The translations under genes and the position numbers were made by a program. This document shows, in pieces, positions 35,462 to 47,330 of a DNA stretch of 64,000 bases (its first letter is position 1; every line of letters starts with the position of its first letter). Location of the stretch: positions 20,484,526 through 20,548,525 of the forward strand of contig NC_060234.1 of NCBI RefSeq assembly GCF_021155775.2, in the 5' to 3' direction. This DNA is from Neodiprion pinetum. Taxonomy: Eukaryota; Arthropoda; Insecta; Hymenoptera; Diprionidae. Below the pieces are notes generated by a model that was not told the origin of the DNA, made no database searches, and saw only the letters and a list, made by a program, of their open reading frames with translations.

Positions 35462-35902
35462 ATTATTACACAATTGTATCCTCTGGGTAATATTATTATT
35501 AGGGGTTACCGGAAAAGTTCTGAAATTCCGGGTAAAATATTATCGCCTTTGTCGGAAATACATATTCTCAAATCCGAAATATCTAATAATCAACGCGGGC
35601 ACTGCTACAAATGTATAATAAAGTGGTCAGATATGGACAATTTTAATCTGAGCCACTTGATAATAAATTTCTGAACAATCTTATGTTTGGGGATCAGTGG
35701 ACGAAGTCACAATCTAAACAGGTAATGTAAATAAGAAGTTGAAAAAAAGAACCCTGATCATTTTCGAATTTTTTTCAATTACTTTTGTGTCAATGGTTGC
35801 CTGAGGTTCATCAGGGTTTGTTACAGCGCGGACTCGAACATTATTAACAATCGAACGTTACCTTATTTCCAAAATGTATTTACAAGTAGTATTTTTATGT
35901 AG
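35462..35902 (+). repeat. Dispersed repeat, copy A
   Basis: This is about 80% similar over 441 bp to copy B at 47331-47775 in the same orientation. Shared blocks include TTATTACACAATTGTATCCT, TACCGGAAAAGT and AATAAATTTCTGAACAATC. Both copies contain an open frame of about 65 codons ending at the same TGA. The proteins agree at only about 58%, below the DNA identity, so the frame is probably not under coding constraint. The class of element is unknown. Confidence 0.85.
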
Positions 35903-36235
35903 AATGGTTCGGGTTTTCCGATGCAAATAAACTGTATTTTGTACAAACCACGGAAATCTAACGTATGTTGAGAAATTATTTTTATACGTCAGCTGCATCT
36001 TCGATTTAACTCGTCCATTTTCGATTTCGAAAAGTCCCATAAGGCCATCAGTCTTTCAGTGAACGCTCTGGGACGCCCTGGGTTCACATATTATTCAATA
36101 GAATATATATATATAGCTATAATTAGACATAAGGTAACAAAAATCAAGTTGATTACAAGCACATGCATTTTTGTATTTCTGGTTTTAAAAGCGACCTACA
36201 AAACGCTGAAATTAAACTATATTGTTACTATAATA

Positions 36236-36412
36236 ATGAAGTGTTTAGTTATTTCAATTACTCTACTTCCTTCTAAACTGACCCTGGTCGACGACGAGAA
36301 TCCGGATGAAGGAAATTGCAACTACCACCGAAGGGTATCCGATCGTCCAGGACCGGTACTCAGTTACACAGGAATAAACGGCGATCCAAAATTTTTAGAT
36401 TTTTATTTTTAA
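36236..36412 (+). CDS. Unrecognised 58-aa ORF with a hydrophobic start
   Basis: The ORF starts MKCLVISITLLPSK, a short hydrophobic stretch that could be a weak signal peptide. An acidic then polar tail with one further Cys follows (DDENPDEGNCNYHRR). The frame is open upstream to about 36059. I do not recognise a family, and chance is the leading explanation. A second open stretch at 37398-37602 (ITGDVNDNFKFCGEFENNGY) lies on the same strand after a possible acceptor (ATTCAG), but I could not join the two in phase. Confidence 0.15.
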   Translation: MKCLVISITLLPSKLTLVDDENPDEGNCNYHRRVSDRPGPVLSYTGINGDPKFLDFYF

Positions 36413-36656
36413 CAATTCATGACAAGAATTTATACGCTATAATGTCGGTCGAAAAAAAAAATTAAAACATTCTTGAGACAGCACCATTTGAAATAAAAAC
36501 TCTAAAACAATCGATTATTTACCGTTGAAAATTATTTCTTTTGTAGGTACACGTGTACAAAAAATAGTCAAAAAGTCGAATTCTTAGTGCACTATACGAC
36601 GAAGGGATTGCAGTTTTTTTTCATACGTTATTGCATGGAAAAAGTTGATGATTTTT

Positions 36657-37062
36657 AGGGTTCCGTACTTCAAAAGGAAAAAACGGAACCCTTATAGGAT
36701 CACTTTGTTGTCCGCCTGTCTGTCGAGACCCTTTTTCTCCGGAACGGATAGAGTTAACAAGTTGAATTTAATATCAAATACCAAGGTCTACGGTCTTTTG
36801 GAGGTGTAAAACAATTCAAGCTTCTAAATCAACGCAAAGATAAGGCCATTTTTGTCACATATTTGATACTCGCAAACTCATTCATCAAAACCTATAGGAT
36901 ACTTCCAGTTGATCTGGACTCATGAATTTTGGAGAGAAGCAAGAAAAAGTCTCAAAAATAGTTCATTTGTAGTTATATCACATGAAAAAAGCATTGAATT
37001 TGTAAAGAACCCTCAGGGTACAATATATTTCCCGCGAATTCTACTCGCACTTGTGCGGTTGT
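36657..37062 (+). repeat. Hairpin-headed insect repeat (GGGTTCCGT element)
   Basis: The 5' end contains GGGTTCCGT (36658-36666), a 16-nt loop and ACGGAACCC (36683-36691), a perfect 9-bp stem. CTTATAGGATCACTTTGTTG and GTCTGTCTGTCGAGACC follow. The 3' end has AAGAACCCTC, CGCGAATTCTACTCGCACTT and GTGCGGTT. From memory, this 5' and 3' arrangement is very abundant in Lepidoptera. The element class is not certain to me, and it contains no ORF. Confidence 0.65.
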
Positions 37063-38269
37063 TTATTCATTAACATTGACATATCCCAAATTGAGTTTAA
37101 CAATTCATGTATTTTCAGAGGTCAAGACTCAACGTATCGGGATTCGTTTTCGTGCTGCCTTCATGCCCAAAATATTGAAGCTATATAGGTGTCGTCACTG
37201 ATTATGTTTGGCTATGCTTTAGAAAATTGATGCTGTGCATTTTTGCTGTCTCAGTGCAACTGTTTTCGCTGAAAATTTCCGCAGTGTACCGTTTTTATTT
37301 TTAATGTCAACAACTTGATAGTTTCCAATGAAGACAACTGAGACCTTGTTACGTAAGTCGTGCTGAACATTACCCATGTATTTTTAATCGAATTCAGAAT
37401 TATTGGAAATGAAAACGCTTATTTGACTGGCTTGTACGTAACGAAGACTGGTTTACAAGGTGACTTGTTTGCACAGCTGTTGGAACAAGACGGTATAACT
37501 GGTGACGTGAACGACAATTTCAAATTTTGTGGAGAGTTCGAAAATAATGGGTATTGTCACATCCAAATTACTTCAGTCGGTAGTATTGCTAATAGCAATT
37601 GACAGTTGTCCATGCAGCTATCACAATTCACAATATACTAAAAATGCAGGTTTAAGGGGAGGAAAGCAGAGGAATACGTTATTTACATACGAATGAAACG
37701 TAAATAACGAGAACAAACAAAGAAATGATAACTTGCGTAACGGCTATGTGTACTATTAAGAGTTGACAAGCGTATGTACGGAAAGTCAAAATATTTTAAA
37801 AGAGTGATTCTTGCGTGCTGGTGAAGAACAAAAAGTTCTTAGAGATTTCATGATTTTGAATGAACATCTCATGCTGCAGGTCGAGCTTTTTGGAGGATGA
37901 TGGCTTGCACGATGCGCATACCTTACGAAGAATGCTACAAGAAATGCATCGAACTAAGATCATGTGGCCGAGTCTTATACATGATCTGTCGAAATATTTT
38001 ATGCTAGAACGACGAATTGCTGATGTGTTTTTTTTTTTTTTCGTACCGCAGATCCTCTTCATGTTCACAGACAAAATCAAAAATGGTCGGGGTCACGGGT
38101 TGGTCGGTTTAATATGGACTACCCCAACTACCCCATATGCAACACGGGAATAAAACCGATTAATCCTTTGTTACATTACGTGCTATAATTTTATTTCTCA
38201 TCACCTACGGTGATATAGGAAAAATATTGGTTGCGGCCAAGTATGAATTTTTCTAATTCCAATGAATCT

Positions 38270-38420
38270 TCAGATTTTTAGATCTCCAGCAGCCAGGAAA
38301 ACCGTTCTTGAAAAATGTCCCTCCGTCTGTTTGTCGGATGGTCCGCCGATCTGCCGATCTGTTCGTCTGTTCCAACATACTCCCGCGATGATTTTGGATA
38401 CGGTGGAAATGTGAAATTTG
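38270..38420 (+). repeat. Possible repeat fragment with Tyr-Cys-like CTGT/CCGTCTGTTTGTC motif
   Basis: AAAAATGTCCCTCCGTCTGT, TTGTCGGATGGTCCGCC and GATCTGCCGATCTGTTCGTC form a short CTGT-rich stretch like that found near the head of the 36.7 kb repeat and of other insect repeats. There is no second copy in the window, so the limits are a guess. Confidence 0.3.
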
Positions 38421-38949
38421 CACGACTACACATTTAAATGATGGCCATGAAAAATTGCTGTGTCCTATTTTTTAACGTGTGCTTCTATCGAAAACAAAAC
38501 GGCACTGATTGCGATACTGTTCATCACTTCACAAATCAATTCAATTACTGAAAGCACCGACCATCAAGTATGAAAAAAATTTTTACCGTAAATATTCTCT
38601 TTTTTCAGATAATGGTATCTCTCTTTTTAATGGAACTGTCTCCTATTGCATTATTTTATTTATTTTATAGAAATTTGTGTAAAATTTTCTATGAACATCG
38701 TACAAACTGTGTCGCAGTTCGTCGAGTTTTATGAATTTTTTTTTTTATAGAAGCAAACAGTCGAGGAAGAGGGGACACGGCAATTTTTGATGCCTATCAT
38801 TTGTTGCTAAAGTCGCGTGCACGTCACCTTTTTTATCCCGCCGTTTCCAACACCATGCAAGTATCACTAAAAATACTATTTTCACGACTTGTTTTAGATG
38901 GAATTATGTGTAGGAATCTGAAAAAACCGAAGACTGGGGTTTGCTGTAA

Positions 38950-39333
38950 TCAAAGATTAATTTTCTCGTTCTAAAGAAAAATCGATATTTCGATGTCAGG
39001 AAAAATGAAAAGTTTGTACTATTGAAAAACCACCCACAACTCAAGAGATATTTTATGAGACGTCTTGATAACAAATTAGAATTCCTTGAAAAAAAAGACT
39101 GTAGAGACTGGAGATTTTGGAAAGCTTATGATTTCCAAACAAAGTATCGAAGAAATCTGGAAAGATTCTGCACTACTGCCAAGATTGAGGATAAATTTTT
39201 ACAATCAATTACTAAAAAACTTAAAGGGATGAGAGGTCTGGGACAGGTAGCGATTTTTTTGAATACTTCGCATAAGCTCTCGATTTTCGTGAAAAGACAC
39301 ATGAGACTACGTATGCAATATCCAAAGAAATGA
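38950..39333 (+). CDS. Unrecognised basic ORF, 127 codons open
   Basis: The frame is open from a stop at 38947 to TGA at 39331-39333. The first ATG is at 39055, giving 92 aa (MRRLDNKLEFLEKKDCRDW...). The product is rich in Lys and Arg with regular aromatic and hydrophobic spacing, for example WRFWKAYDFQTKYRRNLERF and LGQVAIFLNTSHKLSIFVKR. It looks more protein-like than other intergenic ORFs here. It could be one exon of a gene missed elsewhere or a relic of inserted DNA. I recognise no family and no flanking splice pair is convincing. Confidence 0.25.
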   Translation, partial: SKINFLVLKKNRYFDVRKNEKFVLLKNHPQLKRYFMRRLDNKLEFLEKKDCRDWRFWKAYDFQTKYRRNLERFCTTAKIEDKFLQSITKKLKGMRGLGQVAIFLNTSHKLSIFVKRHMRLRMQYPKK

Positions 39334-40092
39334 GTTATATTTAGCATACTCCGATATTGTGAATACAGTTAGTCTCTTTTTGGATGTGCAGTTGGGGACA
39401 CGCGTGCGTCAAGTCGACTGGCAAAACAACCCAGCCGTTTTCACTTGAAAATAAAAATCATCATTTATTAGGCAACGCAGCGATAAAAAAAAAATTATAT
39501 AACATTAATTGAAAACAAACGACTATGCACAACGGACAGAATCTATTTTTTTATGCATTCCACACCTACTATCTTTCTGTGAGATTCTGTAAGTACCTAT
39601 GCGTATTTTTATGTAAGTTACGATTTTAAACCATTCGTTTCTCACAATAAATACAGACAGTGTTGGAAAGTTAAATTTAGGTTTACGCGTGTTTTCTTAT
39701 TTTTCATGAATTCGCAAATCATATTCGAAATCGCAGAAGCTCAAGTGGTTTTTTTCTTCTGTGAAACAGATTGGTAATTGAAATTAAGAGTCTCGAAAAA
39801 TTTTCGTTTAAGAGTTTTGTCGTCATTGCTAGAAGAATTTACGTAAGTATTCTCACTCTCCTCAACAGTTCAGAAGAATAATACAAAAATGCTTAAATTC
39901 TCCCCGTGGCGAATTTAACGTTGAATTGTTCATAATGCAAAGGCACATGCATGTACATCCTGTTAAATGGAATTTATGTTCGTAGCAAATTGGATTCCGT
40001 GTCTATAGAGTGAACCGCTAAAATAACCAACGAATCTTCAATTATTTACGGATGAAAGATCTGCCATTTCTGTTTGAATCTATAAAATCATC

Positions 40093-43000
40093 ATGGTTAT
40101 TGCGCCGGAAAAACTAGTGAAGGGTAAGTTTTCAATTTTGTTTTGACTTAAGCATTCTGAAGTTGAAGAAATACCATAAGTGGCAGGATATCAGAAATAA
40201 CTCACGGTCCACCGAGGTGTATTTCAATTCCGAAAAACGTTTATTCCATGAAGTTGGGTCATTCGTTGATCGCCTTACCATAAAAATAATCCGTTTTAAA
40301 CTTATTACTTTCTCAGACATTATCGTTGAATCATTGTTTACTCTTTGCTACCAGTTTTACTGGTTTTCAGAGTGCGCACAGATATGGTAGAATATTGGAT
40401 GATGTATACCAAGCCATTTTTCAGAAAAGGAATGTTTTTCCTGCCGAGATGTACTGTGGTACCTCGTTTTCAGTGGGTTTGCTGTCAGCTATATGATAAA
40501 ATTGCACCTCAGTCTTACCATTATCGCCATGGTAGTAGCACCCCAACTCAAGGCAACAACTCATGCACAATGCACGTGGAATGAATACATACAGAAGTCC
40601 AATTCATCCAGTCTCTGGACCAACGCCACGTCACTCACAAACTCTCTGGATAACAACACGACAAACACCTCTCTCATATCGTGGGACTCGACACAAACAC
40701 TTGAACACGTAGGTGGCTCTTAATTCACCTCTTATAGAGTCACTCCGCGTTAGGCAGGTGCCCTGGTCGATTTTGACGCTGACGTATATATCTCCTTATA
40801 TCGAAGTCTACGTATGCAAATTTGAAATACTCTGCTTCTGTGCATGGGTACCACTTTTCAAGTCAATAAAGTGACGACATTACGCTCAAGTTGCGAATAA
40901 ATTCAGATGTGCAGCTCTGGAATAAAAGCCGATTATTCCCTTGTTACGTAATGGAGAAAGATGATCTTGCAGTTGAACAAATCTGCGTTATATGGGATTG
41001 TAGAGTAATCATACCAAGAAAGGTGAGAAAGTCTACTTTGAAAGAATTCCATTTACCACATTTAAGTATAACACTAAAAATGAAATCGATAGCAACATAA
41101 TTTTTCTGGTAGTCTAATGTTGACAATATTATTGAGAATGAATCCCGATTCTGTAAAGGACCGTTTACAAGAGATGAATTCGACGGTTGCGTAGAATAAC
41201 CGGTATGTCGAGCCAGGCTTGAAAAATCGGCTATTTCGAGGTTCGCTTGGAAAATCGGCCATCTCGAGTTATCGTTGAAAAACCGGCTATTTCGAGCAAA
41301 GTTCAAAAACCGGCTATTTCGCGTTTGAAATTTTTTCGGCCGCAAATTAAGTTGGTAGCACTGTCCGACTGATTACGAATTTCGTAAGCGCCTCACAAAA
41401 TTTATACAAGCTGCGTTTTGTGAATATAGGTATTATATGCTTATCTACATGATTATAATGCAGAAATGAAAGTATAAAGCATCAGGCGTGTGTTGAGATG
41501 AAATTAAAGATTATCATTTTGGCATAATGACTTGAAATTGGTAATTGAACCAAATTTCCAAAACGCAGCTTGTATGAATTTTGTGAAAAATTCTAAAAAT
41601 GGCAGTTTACAGTCTCTTTTGGTGTTCCTCTACATTTGTTCACCGATACGTTCTTCCGCTGAACGACCGTCTCATGGGACGCAAAGTCTGCATGCAGCCA
41701 AACATGAAATGAACTGGGCTCAGCAAACGTGAAAATCGCCATCATCGTGCAATTAATTTTGAAAAGTAACGCCCTTCCATATTTCACCCGAGTTGTGCAG
41801 CGTACGGCATTAAACTAATATGTCGCGTTAAATCATCGCGTATTATTAGTTATTGTAAAGAATAAACATTTTCAGAGCCCATCCCAGAATGAAACACAAT
41901 CAAATCATCGTTTCTCGTGGAATGAGTACGACCAAGGTGTGGCTCTGGGAGCATATTCTTGGTTGCACCCGATCATGCAGTTACCTGCCGGCTTCTTGGC
42001 ACATCGTTATGGAACCAAGCTCATCTTTGGATTGACCATTTTTATCCCTGCTACGCTAGGTTTTATGACACCGGTTTTGGCACGCTACCATTTTTACGCC
42101 TTCGTGCTTTTACGAGCTCTTCAGGGCGGAATAGCAGTACGTATCTAACATGTTGTCGTAGGGGAACAAGCATCCAAATTTTAGATTCGTGAACGTTTCA
42201 TTTTTTTTTTATGTTTTAGGACGTCTGTTGGTCCGCCGTACATTCTATGACTGCTAAATGGATTCCTATTGACGATAGGAGTAAATTTCTCAGTGCTTAT
42301 TTCGGTAAGTAGAAAGCCCAAGTACCAAAGAATTTTCATATCTGCCGACATAGATTATGATATGAGTACAAAAATTAAATCTAAAACTTTTTCTGAATTC
42401 TCCTTCCACAACGGTATTGAATCGTGGCTATTCAATTCAAATCTTTTGTTGATTGCAGGCGGGGCAGTGGGAACAGCAATTGTCTACCCAATGTGTGCAA
42501 TACTCATAAACTCGTTTGGATGGGATTCAGTTTTTTACGTAACGTCAGCTCTTGGAATTATATGGTACATGAAAATTTTCTTCTTTCCATGAAATATTTC
42601 TTCGTCCTCTTATTTAACGATCGACCGAAACATTCTTTGAAGTGTTTGAAAAGGTAATTGTATATATATATATATAAGTTCTATGGTTTAAAAACGGCAA
42701 TTTTTTCTAAGGTGCGTCGCATGGTATTACCTGGCTTTCGATACACCACAAGAACATCCTCGTATTTCAGTAGGTGAAAAAACATACATCCTGGAACGTC
42801 TAGGAAATTCTGTAAACATCACCACTTCTCAAAAAATCCCATGGAAAGCTATATTGACGTCACGTCCACTCTGGATAGTAACTATCGCACACGTAGGCTA
42901 TATGTGGGGCATTACCATTCTTTATCTTGGAACCCCCTCTTACTTCAATTATATTCAAGGATGGAACATTCAGGCGGTAAGCTGACTTGGAAATCTTGAG

Positions 43001-44222
43001 ATTGATAATATTTATTTGCAGCTGAATGATTGGGGATGGCTTGTAATTGGTAAAACTATTACAAAACGCACAGAATCAAAACTTTCCGATAAACATGCAA
43101 CCATACATATATCATTAGTTTATTTTTTGGTAGGTGCGGAATTCAAGGGTTACAGTACAAGTTTTCATTTCGGATAGCATGTTTGAAGAAAAAATAAAAT
43201 GTGTATTGAAACGATTTCACATTTATTGCGCACCTATTCGTTCCAATTTAGAATTTGTCACTTTTCCTCGATACCCCATTTTTACTGAAGCTCCTTATTT
43301 CATACTACTACAAGTGTATGGCAATATATGAAATATTCAAGGACCCTGAAAAGTTAATGTTTCATAGTTATTTTTGATAGCCGAGCAAGTTCTGCGGCTT
43401 TCTTTCAATGCACCAGCTTTTCTTGCGCTTATCGTCAGACCTCATCTACTGCTCACATTCCGAAGATGCAATATGAATTCTACTGTAATCTTTCCACAGG
43501 TTGGCATGCTTTCAGCGATTCCTCAAGTATTGCGAATGCTTTTTTCCTATACAATTTCAAGTTTTTCCGACTGGCTGTTAAAAACGGAAAGGATGCCAAT
43601 AATGTGGCTGAGGAAAGCAGCAGTCTTTCTGGGTTGTGGTATTCCAAGCATAATGCTGTTGGGTCTGGCTTTCAGTGGTTGTCACCCAACCTTAGCCATC
43701 GCGTTCATGATGGCAAGTTTAATTGCTACTGGTGCCACTTCCGCTGGAACGCTTGCCGTCACTGTTGATCTGAGTCCGAATTACGCAAGTATTCTCTTTG
43801 GCATTATGAATACAATTTCATCAATCGTTGAATTCCTAGCCCCTATGATGATCGGAATCCTAACCAACAATAACGTGAGTTCGAAGAAATAACCGACAGA
43901 TGTAATAATTCGATAATCTTTCCTGCTTCATCGAAAAACTCTATGCGTGTTACAGCAAACGATCGTGCAATGGCGCCTGGTATTTCTCATCACGGTTGCA
44001 ATAATGTTTTCATCTAGCGCAATGTACATATTTTTCGGGACATCAGAAGTGCAGCATTGGAACTACCAAGATGATAAAGAAGATCCCGTAGAGCTTGAGA
44101 AGCTTCGGTCAAAAGTGAATAAAGCCGACTGTGAGGAAACGACTGCTTATATTCCGAAAAAGAGGGATAACTGTTCATACTCAGAGAGCGCGGAATGTTG
44201 TGTTGCAGAAATGAATGATTGA
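40093..44222 (+). CDS. SLC17-family (sialin / inorganic phosphate cotransporter-like) MFS transporter
   Basis: Eight exons join in frame: 40093-40123, 40425-40708, 41876-42136, 42220-42304, 42459-42564, 42712-42976, 43500-43874 and 43956-44222, giving 557 aa with about 12 membrane segments. The start MVIAPEKLVK leads to the insect SLC17 hallmark CRDVLWYLVFSGFAVSYM (TM1). A long Asn/Ser/Thr-rich loop (about residues 50-118) carries several N-glycosylation sequons. Next come FSWNEYDQGVALGAYSW and LPAGFLAHRYGTK, the loop 2-3 signature. Other family marks are VCWSAVHSMTAKWIP, FGGAVGTAI, DTPQEHPRIS, SRPLWIVTIAHVGYMWG and TPSYFNYIQGWNI. The C-terminal tail is acidic and cytosolic in the usual topology. 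Relatives carry sialic acid, glutamate, nucleotides or phosphate; the substrate here is unknown. TM1 reads MIKLHLSLTIIAMV, so the usual Arg of the R-x-N-L motif is Lys36 and Asn is His38. The C-terminal GEEQPWA-like motif is replaced by SEVQHWN. AATAAA at 44329-44334 fits the polyadenylation signal. Confidence 0.93.
41219..41323. repeat. 28-bp minisatellite in SLC17 intron 2
   Basis: Three full 28-bp units and one partial unit follow the pattern TTGAAAAATCGGCTATTTCG plus AGGTTCGC, with substitutions in each. The core CGGCTATTTCG recurs at exact 28-bp spacing. It lies about 550 bp before exon 3. Confidence 0.85.
42661..42677. repeat. (TA)n microsatellite
   Basis: Eight TA units lie in the intron between exons 5 and 6 of the SLC17 gene, about 35 bp before the exon 6 acceptor. 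Confidence 0.9.
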
Positions 44223-44328
44223 CAAAAATAACTATCTCTATTTATGAAAATCAACAACCACCCCGTTTACAAATCAAGTCATCACGATGTATCTATTAGA
44301 TTATTCTTAATCTGCTAATTGTTCACTG

Positions 44329-44334
44329 AATAAA
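44329..44334 (+). terminator. Polyadenylation signal of the SLC17 gene
   Basis: AATAAA lies 107 nt after the stop codon at 44222, the expected distance for an insect 3' UTR. Confidence 0.7.
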
Positions 44335-47330
44335 AAATTTACTATTTACCAGCAATTCCGAAAAATTTCATTAATTTTTTTTATATATGTCGGAATTACG
44401 TTTTATATAGATCAAAGGATAGTCATTGTTGTATATAGCAAATGCCTATTGTCTCACTGTCGACTAAATTACAGATAGTTTTAAGGAGGTGCCGTATAGT
44501 CGATTTAGGCGTTGACATCCACATCTCCAAATATCGTACTAAAACAGTCCAATATATTCTCATTTGACGCAGGAATAAAGATATCGCATGAATTCTACGA
44601 ATTTATTATTATTTGTTTCTGCGCGTTGAGCGCCGGTACTCATATGTCGCGCTTTCTCTCATAACTGAAAGGTATCAAGTCCACGCGCAAAAGGCACCGT
44701 GGAACTTGAAAACTTTATGATTCGTCAAAAAATTGACCGAAGAGCTGAAAAATGAGCTCATCGAGAGTGCGTAACTCTTTGATACATTGTTTGCAAAATT
44801 GTCGCGTAAAAAACGTGTCCGATTCCCGTTATTAATTTACGCGCATAAAGCTGCGTCCAATTCTCATGATTAATCTACGCGCAATAGGGCGCGACAGATT
44901 AAACCATCAAAAAATTTGTATTATCTGGGACTTGTCCCAAGAATTCTGTAGAAATACAATCCACATCTGCATCTTCCTGAATTAGATACATTGCTATGCG
45001 GATTGTTGTTCTCAGATTACAAATCGAATTAAAATGAGGAAGGAGGTTGGAGGGCATGCATTATTGTGTGGCGTGACGGTCGGCGGTCCTCTTCGACGCG
45101 AAGTCTTCGAGCGCAGCAGCTCTCCCCATCTAGCGTACCACGGAACGTGATAGATGGTCTAGAGATGCGTTTTGCCCATTCAGACGATCACAGAGATCAA
45201 TTGAATGGAAGAACGATCGGTAATGACTAAATAATTGAATTGCATAACGATTGAAAAATGGTTACAGTCACAAGAAATGGAAAATTCAATCTCGTTAAGA
45301 TTCAAATGCTTAAAAACGGTAGCGAGACTCGAATACGGAGTCTTTTGGGAAAAAAATTTCTGTGATCGTTTGACGCTGTGGATTACTAAAGTTAATAACA
45401 TCACGGCACATCGCGACCTTCCTACCCTTGCCTGTTTCCCAACAGAACCACCCAACGGAAAAGAGAGATTCACACACATACACACACATGCATAAATCCC
45501 GCGACGGATCCCAAAACGTCCACCTACCTACCCGGTTACCTATATTCGATCTAAACGATTCTCCATATTTTCCAACACACATCATTCTTCATCATTTGCG
45601 CCGTGGTCACTGACTTACATTTTCGTTGGTTACCTGTTGGGAGCAAAATGTTTTTGTATCGTAGTCTGCCTTCTCGGAATACAGTATCGCGGTTGTATCC
45701 CGCCAACTCTAATATTGCATTTATTATTTTAGTAAATGTTGGCAGACTATCGGTACATTAACCTTTTGTAAAAGTAATTAAAAACATCCTGAATGCCAAT
45801 TAGCATTTTTCTAAGCGAGCTGAGCCTGCAGTTGATCAATACTTGTTGGCTGTTAAAAGATTGAAAATGATATAGAATGTAAAATGCAATTTGATTACGT
45901 TACGTTATGCCAGACTTTGGAATTTCATCAATTTAACCATAACGTGAATAATTGAATATGTTCAAACCTCAGGTGAACCCACCACTTAAACGGCATCATC
46001 AGTAAATTCAATCGTAGATTATTACATCAGTTACGAAACACAATTCGATCTCGCGAGTGCCGAGTAAGTCATGGTTACTTGTCGCGATGCTCATTCCACT
46101 TTTAGCAACGTGTAAAATTTCTAACTTGAAGTAAGCTACGCTAAGTTGCATTGCGAAAAATAATGATTCGACTGAGAGTCAAGCACGTTGCGATCGTGAA
46201 TGAGCCTATCCATGCAGCTAAGAAATCGAAGATTTGTGTAACAATTGTTACCGGCACGCCACGTGACAAAGGAATCCCAGGGAAATACCCATAACCTAAC
46301 ACATGCAAACTCACCAACGTTGCCGAGAAATGGAAAAGTTACTCGGAAGTCTCTGCTTAAATCTGTAAAAAACAAAACAGAACAGTTGAATTAATTTAAC
46401 AAATTGGTTTTTCAGTTTGCAAATTAATTATTACCGTTTAGTTTCGTATCCATTGCATGTTATGCAAGAACAAAACTTCGGTCTTACATGTACCTCCGTG
46501 AATTATCAATCAATAATTAAAATAAGTATCGTTACCTTGACTCTGGGCTGCACTACACTTTTGCACGTAGTAGTTCCTGTAGCATCTCAGGTGTATTGGT
46601 GAAGCGACGCACTTTTCACATAATTCACATCTTCACCAATCTCTTATAATCCAAAAATCCGCATTGCAATAACACTCGATTCTACACTCACTTTTCGTGC
46701 TGTAGCTATCTGTTTCAAACGACTGAATAAACTTGCTAACAATGCAACTGTGCATTTGCCGAAAATCAGCCACAAAAATAATAATATTGACACTCGACGC
46801 ACAGAGACAGAAATAGACATCACTGAATTCTGAAGTTACACAAAAAAATGAAAACTCGAGACACGAAATTCACCTTCAACGTTCGCAGCATGTTTTTATT
46901 TCAGTCACTCGGTTCTTCTACAGGCTACACGCTGCTTCTCGTGAATTATACACAGACGAGTATCGTGGAAATACACTGATCGACCGACGCGACGTGACAT
47001 AACCTAATCAACGCGATCTGATTGTGAATTGCTGCTGAATGCACGTGATTTCGCTCCGATTGCTCGGAAACGACTGATGTCGCACGGCGCTCAGAAGAGA
47101 TTTACATCAGTTTTCTGAAGGACGGAAGATAATAATTCTCCCGTCTTCTCTGTCGCTCTACCCACGGAGCGGAGGGTCACGAGAGGGGAAAAACAGCTAG
47201 GCGGAAATCTATAGATATATTTCGATTGACAGAGGTATCGTAGATAATTGATGAGAATTTGATTATAAAAAATCTAGAAATCCATGTTTATGTGATATCA
47301 GTCGTTAGCTTCTGATATCTTATGTATAGT

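Larger units (their letters stand above)
32242..40092. other. 7.9 kb intergenic region between THUMPD1 and the SLC17 gene
   Basis: The two genes diverge here. The region holds four inverted-repeat elements or hairpins, one copy of a dispersed repeat, a Lepidoptera-like repeat and a few unexplained short plus-strand ORFs, all listed separately. The THUMPD1 promoter should lie just right of 32241 and the SLC17 promoter just left of 40093; no core motif is secure. I see nothing further in 38.4-38.9 or 39.4-40.0 kb. Confidence 0.6.

Noticed and set aside
41219..41323. Regular 28-bp repeats considered as a CRISPR array
   Set aside because: Units are directly adjacent with no spacers and vary in sequence, in a eukaryotic intron; this is a minisatellite.
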